Shown piece by piece: positions 6,318 to 14,372 of a stretch of 64,000 bases of DNA. The translations under genes were made by a program, and so were the position numbers. The first letter of the stretch is position 1. Every line of letters starts with the position of its first letter. The notes beneath the pieces are model-generated. The model had not been told where the DNA came from and made no database searches. It saw only the letters and a program-made list of their open reading frames with translations. The stretch is taken from NCBI GenBank assembly GCA_944800085.1, contig CALYLO010000004.1, positions 1 through 64,000 on the forward strand. The letters run 5' to 3'. The stretch is from Paenibacillus melissococcoides. GTDB taxonomy: Bacteria; Bacillota; Bacilli; Paenibacillales; Paenibacillaceae.

Positions 6318-6497
6318 TTTGTCTTCGGATGTCCTCCGTTGTCCATACATCCGAAATATTTGCCGTATATTCCGAGCTGGAAGCAGATGCACCGCAGCGA
6401 TCAGTGGCTGCAGTCAGCCGTTTATCAAGCTGCCGTCGCCGAGTGGGCGGATCGCCAGCTTCTGCACAGGCTGCCGTCCGGAAGGGAAGCCTCATGA
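6318..6497 (+). pseudogene. Apparent 3' remnant of a cpaE-like Tad ATPase gene
   Basis: In the frame ending at TGA 6495-6497, which overlaps the cpaF start as ATGA, the translation contains YLPYIPSWKQMHRSDQWLQS then AVYQAAVAEWADRQLL. This looks like the C-terminal end of the CpaE/TadZ-like ATPase that normally precedes cpaF in Paenibacillus Tad operons. Upstream, the same frame runs into phage-like sequence with no ribosome site or suitable start. I infer that prophage integration removed the rest of the gene and the operon promoter. Family assignment rests on position and the P-Y-I-P-x-W pattern only. Confidence 0.4.
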
Positions 6498-7792
6498 ACG
6501 ATAGCACAGCAGTTCCTTCCGTCCAACAAGCGATGGATGAAGCGTATGCCTGGACCCGGCAGCGCGTTCGGGACAGCCTCGAATGGGGGGACCCCATTCC
6601 GGACGAAGCGTTTATGGGGAGAATTGAGCAGACGCTGTTCTCCAGCCCTCAAGCAGGACAATTCACGTCGGAGGCTTTGGAGCAGATCGTCAAGCGGGTC
6701 TATTACTCGTTCCGCGGTCTGGACGCCCTCCAGCCGCTGGTCGACGATCCGGACATTACGGAGATTATGATCAACAGCCATCAGGAGTGCTTCATCGAGC
6801 GCAAGGGGCGGGTCGAACGAGCGGAGATCGCCTTTGAGAACGAGGAGAAGCTGGAGGATGTCATTCAGGCGGTCGTGTCCCAGGTGAACCGGGTTGTTAA
6901 CGAATCGTCCCCGATCGTGGATGCACGGCTGCCGGACGGCTCGCGGGTGCATGTTGTGCTGCCGCCGATCGCCCTCAAGGGGCCGACGGTTACCATTCGC
7001 AAATTCCCGGCCGATCCGATGAAGATGGACGAACTGATCCGGTTGGGCGCGTTGAGCGAGCAGGCTGCTTTGCTTCTGCAGACGCTGGTCGCCGCCAAGT
7101 TCAATATTTTCATCAGCGGGGGGACGGCTTCGGGCAAGACGACATTTCTCAATGCATTGTCGCAGTACATTCCTCACCAGGAACGGGTTATTACGATCGA
7201 GGATGCGGCCGAGCTCCAGATTCGGGCCGTTCCGAATCTGGTGTCCCTGGAGACGCGCAATGCCAATACGGAGGGAAAGGGGGCCGTCACGATGCGGGAT
7301 TTGATCCGGGCTTCGCTGCGGATGCGGCCGGACCGCATCATCGTCGGGGAAGTCCGGGGGGCGGAGGCGCTCGATATGCTGCAGGCGATGAATACCGGCC
7401 ATGACGGCGCCTTGTCCACTGGCCATAGCAACGGACCCGCTGATATGATCAGCCGCCTGGAGACGATGGTGCTGAGCGGCGCGAATCTCCCCATCGAGGT
7501 CGTTCGGCGGCAGATCGCCTCAGCGATCGATATCATCGTTCATCTGGCCCGTCTTCGCGACGGCTCGCGCAAGGTGATGGAGATTTCGGAGGTTATCGGC
7601 CTGCAGGACGGGGAGGTGTGCCTCGCGCCGCTGTTCCGGTTCGAGGAGTCCGGCACAGATGAAGGCCAAGTGGCCGGGCGCCTTGTCCCGCAGCATATGC
7701 TTCGGGACCGGCACAAGCTGACGATGGCCGGGTTCCGGCTGCCGGAGGACAAGGAGGTGCATAGCGATGGAGAAGCAGCCGGAGTCGGCTGA
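6494..7792 (+). CDS. cpaF: Tad pilus assembly secretion ATPase CpaF/TadA
   Basis: A 432-residue type II/IV secretion-family ATPase that powers assembly of Flp-type pili at the cytoplasmic face of the membrane. An N-terminal helical domain is followed by the RecA-like core. The Walker A motif GGTASGKTT begins near residue 209, the Asp-box region around IEDAAELQI follows, and the Walker B/His box region RPDRIIVGEVRGAEA is near residue 278, with DGALSTGHSN after it. Length is normal for CpaF. The ATG at 6494 follows GGAAGGGAAG and overlaps the stop of the putative cpaE tail. It overlaps tadB by 26 bases. The ORF can be extended upstream into prophage DNA, but that extension is not CpaF-like. Confidence 0.93.
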   Translation: MNDSTAVPSVQQAMDEAYAWTRQRVRDSLEWGDPIPDEAFMGRIEQTLFSSPQAGQFTSEALEQIVKRVYYSFRGLDALQPLVDDPDITEIMINSHQECFIERKGRVERAEIAFENEEKLEDVIQAVVSQVNRVVNESSPIVDARLPDGSRVHVVLPPIALKGPTVTIRKFPADPMKMDELIRLGALSEQAALLLQTLVAAKFNIFISGGTASGKTTFLNALSQYIPHQERVITIEDAAELQIRAVPNLVSLETRNANTEGKGAVTMRDLIRASLRMRPDRIIVGEVRGAEALDMLQAMNTGHDGALSTGHSNGPADMISRLETMVLSGANLPIEVVRRQIASAIDIIVHLARLRDGSRKVMEISEVIGLQDGEVCLAPLFRFEESGTDEGQVAGRLVPQHMLRDRHKLTMAGFRLPEDKEVHSDGEAAGVG

Positions 7793-8540
7793 ACAGCGGC
7801 TGCCGCAATACATCGAGTATATTTTGACCCCTGGGGAGAAGATCGCGGCCCTGAGTGCCGGAGCCGCTGTCATGGCCGCCGTCGGGTACTTGTTCTATCG
7901 CCACTGGCTGGGGATGCTCGTGCTGGCTGCCGCCGGGCTGCGCTATACCGGCATTCGCCGGCAAGCGCTGCTCGCGCGCAAGCGGACCCGGCTCGCGCAG
8001 CAGTTCAAGCAAGCGCTTTATTCCTTATCCTCATCGCTGTCAGCGGGGCGCTCCATGGAAAATGCGTTCCGAGAAGCGATAACGGATTTGAAGCTGCTCT
8101 ACCCGGGAACCGAGGTGGAGATGGAGCGGGAGCTGCGAATTATTGCGATGCGGATGGATAATGGGGAGCCGATCGAGCAGGCGGTAATGGATTTGAGCCG
8201 CCGGGCCGCGCATGAAGACATCTCGAACTTCGCCGACGTGCTGGTCACCTGCAAGCGGACGGGAGGAGATTTGATCGAGGTCGTGCGCAGAACGTCTTCC
8301 GTCATTGGCGAGAAGATGGATATGAAGCAGGAGATTGATGTTCTTGTCGCCCAGAAGCGGCTGGAGATGAAAGTGATGATGGCGGCTCCGTTCCTGTTTT
8401 TAGCCTTTCTTAATCTGGCTTCCCCGGATTTCATGGCGGCGCTGTATGAAGGCATCGGCCGCGTTATCGCCACGGTGGCGCTGCTGCTTCTGCTGCTCGG
8501 CGCGTGGTTGATTCACAAGCTGATGGATATCCGTGTGTAG
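7767..8540 (+). CDS. tadB: Tad pilus inner-membrane platform protein TadB
   Basis: A 257-residue T2SS F-domain protein. There is a hydrophobic segment near residues 30-60, then the cytoplasmic F domain at about 80-200 with LYSLSSSLSAGRSMENAF and NFADVLVTCKRTGGDLIEVV, both typical of GspF/TadB, and two C-terminal membrane helices. It forms the platform on which CpaF works. AAGGAGGTG stands nine bases before the start inside cpaF, so the two are translationally coupled. The next gene is the partner TadC. Confidence 0.9.
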   Translation: MEKQPESAEQRLPQYIEYILTPGEKIAALSAGAAVMAAVGYLFYRHWLGMLVLAAAGLRYTGIRRQALLARKRTRLAQQFKQALYSLSSSLSAGRSMENAFREAITDLKLLYPGTEVEMERELRIIAMRMDNGEPIEQAVMDLSRRAAHEDISNFADVLVTCKRTGGDLIEVVRRTSSVIGEKMDMKQEIDVLVAQKRLEMKVMMAAPFLFLAFLNLASPDFMAALYEGIGRVIATVALLLLLLGAWLIHKLMDIRV

Positions 8541-8591
8541 CGTTACCCGCCAGTTACATCATTTTTCTTGGAATGAGGTGATGAGGAAGCG

Positions 8592-9470
8592 ATGATGCCG
8601 CCGTGGGTATGGGCTTCCGGCTCCGCCCTTCTGCTGCTCGTGTTCCTGCTGCTGAATCATAGGAATCAGCCGCGCTACGAGACGCTGCTGGCAGTCTTGA
8701 ACCCCCGGACGAAGACGGTCCGCTGGCTTGCGGCGCCGCTGCGCTGGCTGGAGAGGGTCCAGCCGGCTCTCGATACGACTCCGGCTCTGTCTCCGGTCCG
8801 CCAAGCGTTAATGCAAATCCACGGCCCGGCCCAGAGCCATACGATGTACCGGGTGCTGCTGGCTGAGCTGGCGTTGTACCTGTACGCGGGCATCTGCGGG
8901 GCATTGCTGCTGCCGGCGCTGACGGACGGCAGCGTCACGAATCTGGCGGGCGGCCTGCTGGTTGCCGTCGTTCTGCCGCTGGCGAAGGTGAAGGATACGC
9001 TGAATCGGGCTGAGCGGAAGAAGCAGGATCTGCAGCTGGAGCTGCCGGAACTGATCAGCAAGCTGACCTTGCTCGTGCAGGCGGGCGAGACGGTACCTAG
9101 GGCGCTGGCCATCTGCATCGAACGCAAGCGGGAGGAATGGAGCCATCCGCTTTACACCGAGCTTGCCAGGATGCAGAAGGATGCGCATAACGGGTACTCG
9201 TTCGCGCAGGCAATGGAGCAATTCTCGAAGCGATGCTCCCTGCCGGAGGTATCGGTGTTCGTCACGACGGTGCTGATCAATCAGCGCCGCGGCGGGGATA
9301 CATTCGTGCTGGCGATGCAGGATGTCGGCCGGCAGCTCTGGGAGAAACGCAAGGCGGTGGCCCGCCGGAGAGGGGAGGAAGCGTCGACGAAGCTGGTTTT
9401 CCCGATGATGCTGATGTTCCTGGTCATCTTGGCCGTCGTGGGCGCTCCGGCTTTGCTCATGATGAAATGA
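8592..9470 (+). CDS. tadC: Tad pilus inner-membrane platform protein TadC
   Basis: A 292-residue second F-domain platform protein. It has an N-terminal membrane helix (residues about 4-20), one or two central helices near 95-135, an F domain at about 145-265 (ELPELISKLTLLVQAGETVPRAL; RRGGDTFVLAMQDVGRQLWE) and a C-terminal hydrophobic anchor. The ATG at 8592 follows GAGGAAG. It works with TadB and CpaF. Confidence 0.9.
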   Translation: MMPPWVWASGSALLLLVFLLLNHRNQPRYETLLAVLNPRTKTVRWLAAPLRWLERVQPALDTTPALSPVRQALMQIHGPAQSHTMYRVLLAELALYLYAGICGALLLPALTDGSVTNLAGGLLVAVVLPLAKVKDTLNRAERKKQDLQLELPELISKLTLLVQAGETVPRALAICIERKREEWSHPLYTELARMQKDAHNGYSFAQAMEQFSKRCSLPEVSVFVTTVLINQRRGGDTFVLAMQDVGRQLWEKRKAVARRRGEEASTKLVFPMMLMFLVILAVVGAPALLMMK

Positions 9471-9542
9471 TGAGATGAAGCGCCGAAAAAAACAGGAAAA
9501 TAATCGCAAAGAAAAAACGGATCAGAAAGAAGGAAGCGGGAC

Positions 9543-9728
9543 ATGGACATAGGCTTGCTGTTTTTCAAACGGCTGTGGAAAGAGGAAGATGGGCTCGGCA
9601 TGGTGGAGATTGTCATTATTATCGCGGTGATCGTGGTGTTGGCGCTTGTCTTTAGAGAGCAAATCACGACGTTCCTGGAAAATTTGATCTCCAGAGCGAC
9701 AAAGGAAACAGACAAGATTTTTAAATAG
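9543..9728 (+). CDS. Flp1-like type IVb pilin
   Basis: A 61-residue prepilin, probably the major subunit of the Tad pilus. The leader ends at Gly17 (EEDG then LGMVEI), so prepilin peptidase would cut between Gly17 and Leu18. Glu22 is the conserved Glu at mature position 5. The following 20 residues are a single hydrophobic helix (VEIVIIIAVIVVLALVF), and a charged tail completes it. Length and pattern match the Flp1-like family of Bacillus and Paenibacillus. AAGGAAG precedes the ATG. Processing requires the prepilin peptidase encoded at 13827, which appears to be truncated. Confidence 0.85.
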   Translation: MDIGLLFFKRLWKEEDGLGMVEIVIIIAVIVVLALVFREQITTFLENLISRATKETDKIFK

Positions 9729-9769
9729 AAGGAGTTCCGTTTGCAATGTTTGTGAAAGGAGGATATGGC

Positions 9770-10465
9770 TTGAGCACAAAGCTGCGTGGCTGGCTGCGTT
9801 CCGTTCAGGAGGAAGAAGGCTCGATGATTGTGGAAGCTTCGCTCGTATTTCCCGTCATTTTTTACTGTACGCTGGCGATTCTGTTCTTCGCCATGCTCAT
9901 CTATCAGACGGTGCTGAGCTCGCATGCCGCGGAACTGGCCGCGGAACGGGCGGCGGCCTTCTGGGATAACAGCCGCAAGGAGGCAGTGACCGGCGCCTTT
10001 GAGGCAGGGCAGCAGGATGGATTGTATTGGCGCCTGCTCGACGACCGGATGTTGGACAAGGTGCTCGGTAGAGGCTTCGGCGGGGAGAACCATATGGTGA
10101 AATTGCCTGCCGCCGCTGCCGGCGGCTCTCTTCCCGAACGGAAGCTGATCCGGGCCGCCAGACTGGTGCCTGATGTTTTTCACGGGAAGATGAGCTACGA
10201 GAATGGCCTTCTGGACCGCAGAATTACCGCGGCTCTGGACAAGCCCTTGTATCAGACGATGTTCCGGAACATAGCGGGAAGAGAGCACTCGAATGAGGGG
10301 CAGGCTGTGTCGGCCATCGTGGAGCCGGCAGAGTTCATCCGTACGGTGGAGTTCGCGCGGTATATGGCAGCGAAGCTGAAGGAATGGAAAGGACAAGGCG
10401 TCCCGACACGGGAAGCGGAAGGCATATTGAAGCAAGCGGCGGGACAGATTTCGGGACCGTCATAA
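9770..10465 (+). CDS. TadE-like minor pseudopilin
   Basis: A 231-residue protein with the TadE hallmark near the N-terminus: QEEEGSMIVEASLVFPVIFY, in which the E-G-S-x-x-V-E-A-S/A-L-V-F-P motif leads into a transmembrane helix. The remainder is an extracytoplasmic domain. I place the start at TTG 9770 because AGGAGG at 9757-9762 is seven bases upstream; an in-frame ATG at 9746 preceded by AGAAGGAG is the alternative. Its neighbours are the Flp pilin and a large TadG-like protein. TadE proteins are minor pilins or pseudopilins processed by the same peptidase. Confidence 0.82.
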   Translation: MSTKLRGWLRSVQEEEGSMIVEASLVFPVIFYCTLAILFFAMLIYQTVLSSHAAELAAERAAAFWDNSRKEAVTGAFEAGQQDGLYWRLLDDRMLDKVLGRGFGGENHMVKLPAAAAGGSLPERKLIRAARLVPDVFHGKMSYENGLLDRRITAALDKPLYQTMFRNIAGREHSNEGQAVSAIVEPAEFIRTVEFARYMAAKLKEWKGQGVPTREAEGILKQAAGQISGPS

Positions 10466-10487
10466 CGAGCAGAGGGGAGTGCTGCCT

Positions 10488-12740
10488 GTGAATCGCAATC
10501 GGCTGAACCGATTGGCGAAGCGGATTTTTATGGCAAAGGACGGATCGGTGTCGATATTGCTTGTGTTTATTGTGGCCGCCATGTTCTTATTCATAGCGGT
10601 GTTCATTGATTATGCCCGTATCGCGGCGGCCGAGTGGCGCATTGAGGCGTTGGCCCGGGCAGGCATACGCTCCGTCATGTCCGCTTATGAGCCCGCGCTG
10701 CAGGAGAGATACCAATTATTCGCATACGGGGCCACCGACCCGGCGCAGATCCTGGACTATGTGATGCAGGATCAAAATCGGCTGCGATCGGCAGGCGTAT
10801 TTCCGTGGGTTCCTCTGCTGTTGGACAGTCATACGACCTCGGTCACCCGCCCGCTTGCGGACTACGACGAGATGGAACGCCAGATTGGGGAGGAGATGAA
10901 ATACAAGGCGCCGGTGCAATTTGTATTCGAGCTGTCCGGCAAGCTGAAGCCGATATCGGGAGCGTTGAAGGAAGCGGCTCAGACGACGGAGCTGCTCGCC
11001 AAGCTGCAGAAGCTGGTGGATCGGAGGGATAAGGAGCTGTTGGCTGTCTTGAAGCTGCAGAAAAAATCCCGCGATGCGCTGGACCGCTCGGGGATCGGCA
11101 AGGGAATCGCGGCTAACAGGAACGATATGATGGAGGATCGTCTCGTTGGCTCGATTCGATCGGCGGCCGATATTGCAGCTCAATATGCCGATTACGCGGA
11201 GAAGAAACGCGATGATGACCGCAGGGGAGACGATGAGGATCCGCAGCATCGGGACGATACGGCTCGTTACGAGAAGGATTCGCGCGAGCATGCATGGCGA
11301 TTGCGGCGGGCCGTCACCCTCCATAACGGGAATCATGAGCGCTGGCTCCGCGAAGCCAGACCGCATTTGAAGGAAGCCAGGGACTTTAACGAAGAGATGA
11401 AGCGGGTTATCGAAGAGGTGCGTTCCAGCCCCGACTATGCCGGCTATGACAAGGTAGGCCAGTCGGCTATTCCGGATGGGGGAACGATGGATAACGGCAA
11501 GCAGATTGAAGATGCCATCAAAGAAATCAATGCTTCCGCCGAGCAATTGGTTATGCCAGACTCTTTCTTCGAGGAATGGAGCGGAGAAATCGATCGTCAG
11601 CAAGCGGTCATGTCGAGGATCGATAACGCCGCTTCCGTCTTCCACCACTTGGCGGATAGCATATCTGCTTACTCCACCTCTGCTTATACATTGAAGAATA
11701 AGGCGAGAGAGCTGCTGGAGACTTACGAAACGTATGCCACCGAGTTTATCCGTTCGGCCGGCAGCTATATTGAACGGAGAGAGGCGGCAATGATCGATCA
11801 CCAAGGAAAGGACAAGAAGCGCAAACAGGTAGAGCAGGAAGCGGACAAGGAATTGGAAAAAGCTAAAGGCTTGCTCTCTTCGCTGTCTGAGCTGAAAAGC
11901 AAGCTGCAGGAGCACCAGGCTGCTTTTGATGAAGTCCGCGGCAAGATGGAAGCGATTGATGCCTATAACCAATCGTCAACCGAGACGCCTGCGGAGCGAA
12001 CGGTCGTCGGCGATGCCGTCGAGGAGAGCAGGCAGTCCATGGATTCCGTCACCGCGCTGTATGATCAAGCGGCAGACGGGTTATTATCGCTGCGCGATCG
12101 TCTGTACCGGAACGAATATGCCTATATGTACTTCACCTCCTATGACCCTCGGCAATTGAAATCATTGCTGGATTCAATGGATGCGGGAGAGGAAGTCGTG
12201 AAAACGCTGGGCATTGCCAACCAGGAGCTGGAATATATTCTGTACGGCTTTCACAATCCGGTCGGCAATATTGCGGCCGCCTATGGAGAGATTTTTACGA
12301 TGCGGCTCGCCATTCGCACGATGGAGGGCTTCGTGGAATTCGGCAAGCTCGGACATCCGCTGCTTATTCTGGCGTCAGCGATTCTTTACGGCATTCAGCA
12401 AGCGGTCCAGGATATGCTGCTGCTCGTTACGAAGAACGAGATTCCGATCTCGCGTTATTTGCCGGCGGTGAAGCTGAACTATGCAGGTCACCTTCGTCTC
12501 TTCATGCTGGCTCATGGAGGCCGGGAAGGAATGCTGAAGCGGATGCTGGCGTTGATTCATTATCATACCGGAATCGATCCGGCTGCGAGGGGGACCTATG
12601 GCGAGACCGAAGTCCGTCTCAGCACGCCGCTCTGGTTCCTGCCGGGATTGATGAAGCTGCTGGGTTACGCCGGGTTATGGGACGGTGAGATCGAGAATGG
12701 ACGTTACTACGCGGTCAAGCGTTCCGTGTTCTCCTATTAA
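10488..12740 (+). CDS. Large TadG-like Tad pilus protein
   Basis: A 750-residue protein. After a short basic N-terminus, GSVSILLVFIVAAMFLFIAV (around residues 19-40) forms one transmembrane helix, in the same position as in TadE/TadG proteins. A very long extracytoplasmic region follows, rich in charged helices with coiled-coil character (residues about 120-220 and 420-500), then two hydrophobic stretches near residues 610-660. It is much larger than Gram-negative TadG, as expected for the Paenibacillus Tad loci. The GTG at 10488 is preferred because AGAGGGGAG is eight bases before it; another GTG at 10479 overlaps that site. Its specific role is not known. Confidence 0.7.
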   Translation: MNRNRLNRLAKRIFMAKDGSVSILLVFIVAAMFLFIAVFIDYARIAAAEWRIEALARAGIRSVMSAYEPALQERYQLFAYGATDPAQILDYVMQDQNRLRSAGVFPWVPLLLDSHTTSVTRPLADYDEMERQIGEEMKYKAPVQFVFELSGKLKPISGALKEAAQTTELLAKLQKLVDRRDKELLAVLKLQKKSRDALDRSGIGKGIAANRNDMMEDRLVGSIRSAADIAAQYADYAEKKRDDDRRGDDEDPQHRDDTARYEKDSREHAWRLRRAVTLHNGNHERWLREARPHLKEARDFNEEMKRVIEEVRSSPDYAGYDKVGQSAIPDGGTMDNGKQIEDAIKEINASAEQLVMPDSFFEEWSGEIDRQQAVMSRIDNAASVFHHLADSISAYSTSAYTLKNKARELLETYETYATEFIRSAGSYIERREAAMIDHQGKDKKRKQVEQEADKELEKAKGLLSSLSELKSKLQEHQAAFDEVRGKMEAIDAYNQSSTETPAERTVVGDAVEESRQSMDSVTALYDQAADGLLSLRDRLYRNEYAYMYFTSYDPRQLKSLLDSMDAGEEVVKTLGIANQELEYILYGFHNPVGNIAAAYGEIFTMRLAIRTMEGFVEFGKLGHPLLILASAILYGIQQAVQDMLLLVTKNEIPISRYLPAVKLNYAGHLRLFMLAHGGREGMLKRMLALIHYHTGIDPAARGTYGETEVRLSTPLWFLPGLMKLLGYAGLWDGEIENGRYYAVKRSVFSY

Positions 12741-13776
12741 ACGCGGAAGAGACCCGGTTAAATGCGTAAGAGTCCCGGCATCTAAATCCGGAAGAGACCC
12801 GACATCTCGGAGGAGAGCGGGCCGGGTCCCGTCTCGGAGCCTGTCGATTGACAGGGGCGGAAGCATCACGGTTGAAGCCGCTTTACTCCTGCCGATGGTG
12901 CTGCTCGTATTCATGTTCTTCGTGTTCATGATTCAGGCCGCCGTCATCACGACGTCTCTGCAGTCAGCCGCCATGAATGCGGTGAAGCAGGTATCCGCTC
13001 ATTTGTATCCTGTCAGTCTGATTGCCGCCCAGTCCGCCGATGCGGATGGAGATCGTTCGGGGAAGCCGGGCAAATGGCTGCCTCCGGCCCAGAGAATGAA
13101 GATGGCGGTGCAGGACTTCGGCCGCTCATTCGGGAGCGAGCTGCCACAGCCTGTCAGCGAATGGGTGCAGGACGGCACGGAATGGGCTGTCCGGCAGGCG
13201 GAGGCGGCAGGGGAAGCGGGCCAGGCTCGCCTCGCCGAGACGGTTATCAAGCCATTGCTCATCCGCTATGGCGTTCAAGGCGTGCTGAGAGAGGAGCGAA
13301 TCCGGGTTACGCATGTGAAGCTGCCGGATCTGGATAAGAAGACCGATCCTTATTTCGCCATAGAGGTTGCCTATGATTTGCCGATGCGGGTCCCGTTCCT
13401 GAATACGACGCTGACGTTGTCCGCTCGAGCCGTGGAGCGGGTCTGGGTCGGCGACGGACCGGCCCCGTCTGTTTCCGGCAGCGATTCGCCCGACAAGCCG
13501 GCGCCGGCCTTGGTGGAGCTGACGCCCGATCCGCTCCTTCCCGGCAGAAAAGCGCGGCTTACCGCCAAGGCGGACCCGTATGAACGGCTGGAACTGGTCG
13601 TCTATTACAAGAGCGGCAAGAGTCAGGCGAAGCATGTTGGCTGGGCAACCGCCGATGCGGATGGCGTCGTGATGTGGGAATGGCATGTCTCGGGCAATAC
13701 GACCTCAGGAACATGGCGGCTGGCCGTGAAGACGGAGGACGGGCGAAGCGCTGAACGGGCGTTTGAGGTAAAATAA
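12697..13776 (+). CDS. TadE-like protein with C-terminal Ig-like domain
   Basis: A 359-residue protein. RGGSITVEAALLLPMVLLVF (around residues 52-71) is the TadE/prepilin-like motif entering a membrane helix. A periplasm-facing middle domain follows, then a Pro-rich linker (around 255-275) and a final domain of about 80 residues, LVELTPDPLLPGRKARLTAK to the end, that looks like a bacterial Ig-like fold. The start is uncertain: the only standard in-frame starts are ATG 12697 and GTG 12685, both inside the preceding gene and without a clear ribosome site. The resulting N-terminus of about 50 basic residues is encoded partly by a triplicated 21-24 base repeat. A non-standard start at 12841-12847 is possible. 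Confidence 0.7.
   Translation: MDVTTRSSVPCSPIKRGRDPVKCVRVPASKSGRDPTSRRRAGRVPSRSLSIDRGGSITVEAALLLPMVLLVFMFFVFMIQAAVITTSLQSAAMNAVKQVSAHLYPVSLIAAQSADADGDRSGKPGKWLPPAQRMKMAVQDFGRSFGSELPQPVSEWVQDGTEWAVRQAEAAGEAGQARLAETVIKPLLIRYGVQGVLREERIRVTHVKLPDLDKKTDPYFAIEVAYDLPMRVPFLNTTLTLSARAVERVWVGDGPAPSVSGSDSPDKPAPALVELTPDPLLPGRKARLTAKADPYERLELVVYYKSGKSQAKHVGWATADADGVVMWEWHVSGNTTSGTWRLAVKTEDGRSAERAFEVK
12738..12806. repeat. Three tandem 21-24 bp repeats
   Basis: Units at 12738-12758, 12759-12782 and 12783-12806 share the pattern TAAAYSCGKAAGAGWCCCGR. The first begins at the TAA stop of the TadG-like gene. All three are read through by the next ORF as a repeated K-x-G/V-R-D/V-P motif. Confidence 0.8.
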
Positions 13777-13826
13777 CGGGTTCAAACCGGAAACGGATTG
13801 AAGCGGATGATAGAAGGGAGAAAGCG

Positions 13827-14255
13827 ATGAACGGGATGAACGGTGCGATATGGACATGCGGGGTGATGCTGCTCGCTGCGTTTGCTGCCGATGTGCGGAC
13901 CCATAAAATACCGAATCGGCTGACGATGTTTGCCGCTGCTGCCGGATTAATGATACACGGTGCCGCGAATGGATGGCAGGGACTTGCTTTTAGCGGTCTC
14001 GGAGCGGGATGCGGGTTCGGAATCATGCTGCTGCTGTACATCATCAAGGCCGTCGGGGCCGGGGACGTGAAGCTGTTTGCCGCCATTGGCGCGCTGACGG
14101 GAATGGATTTGACTTGGCATATCTTTATCTTTTCGATTCTGTATGGCGGGCTTATTGCGGCATGCATGATGGCGGGCGGCCGCAGCGGGACAATTCGCGG
14201 CTGGTGGTCTGCGTTGATGAGCGGTTGGCTGTTCCGCTCCTTGGCGCCCGTTTAG
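13827..14255 (+). CDS. tadV: A24 prepilin peptidase TadV/CpaA, apparently truncated by an amber codon
   Basis: A 142-residue membrane aspartyl peptidase that cuts the leader from Flp-type prepilins. The two catalytic Asp are visible: AAFAADVRTHKIPNRL (Asp22) and GAGDVKLFAAIG (the GxGD motif, near residue 73). Four to five hydrophobic helices are present. The frame stops at TAG 14253-14255, yet the same frame continues open for 30 more codons to TGA 14346-14348, reading QEAGKQATFPFMWAVLPGAL and beyond. This looks like the normal last helix of the family. The simplest reading is a CAG-to-TAG or similar nonsense mutation. The remaining protein keeps its catalytic residues but loses the last helix. 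Start: GAAGGGAG lies eight bases before ATG 13827. Confidence 0.85.
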   Translation: MNGMNGAIWTCGVMLLAAFAADVRTHKIPNRLTMFAAAAGLMIHGAANGWQGLAFSGLGAGCGFGIMLLLYIIKAVGAGDVKLFAAIGALTGMDLTWHIFIFSILYGGLIAACMMAGGRSGTIRGWWSALMSGWLFRSLAPV

Positions 14256-14372
14256 CAGGAAGCGGGAAAGCAAGCCACCTTTCCTTTCATGTGGGCCGTG
14301 CTGCCGGGAGCGCTGACCGCTTACTTGACCGTGGTATCGCCCTCATGATGAGCCATCCGAACAGGAAGGAGC

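Noticed and set aside
6425..7426. Long minus-strand ORF (333 codons) opposite cpaF, and similar ones opposite tadG, tkt, pgi, cobT and btuC
   Set aside because: GC-rich genes give long antisense ORFs. These have Arg/His/Gln-rich translations, no ribosome sites and overlap genes of certain identity.
9475..9554. Very short ORF (about 25 codons, MKRRKKQENNRKEK...) between tadC and the pilin gene
   Set aside because: It has no ribosome site of its own, is low-complexity Lys-rich, and overlaps the pilin start; probably leader sequence.
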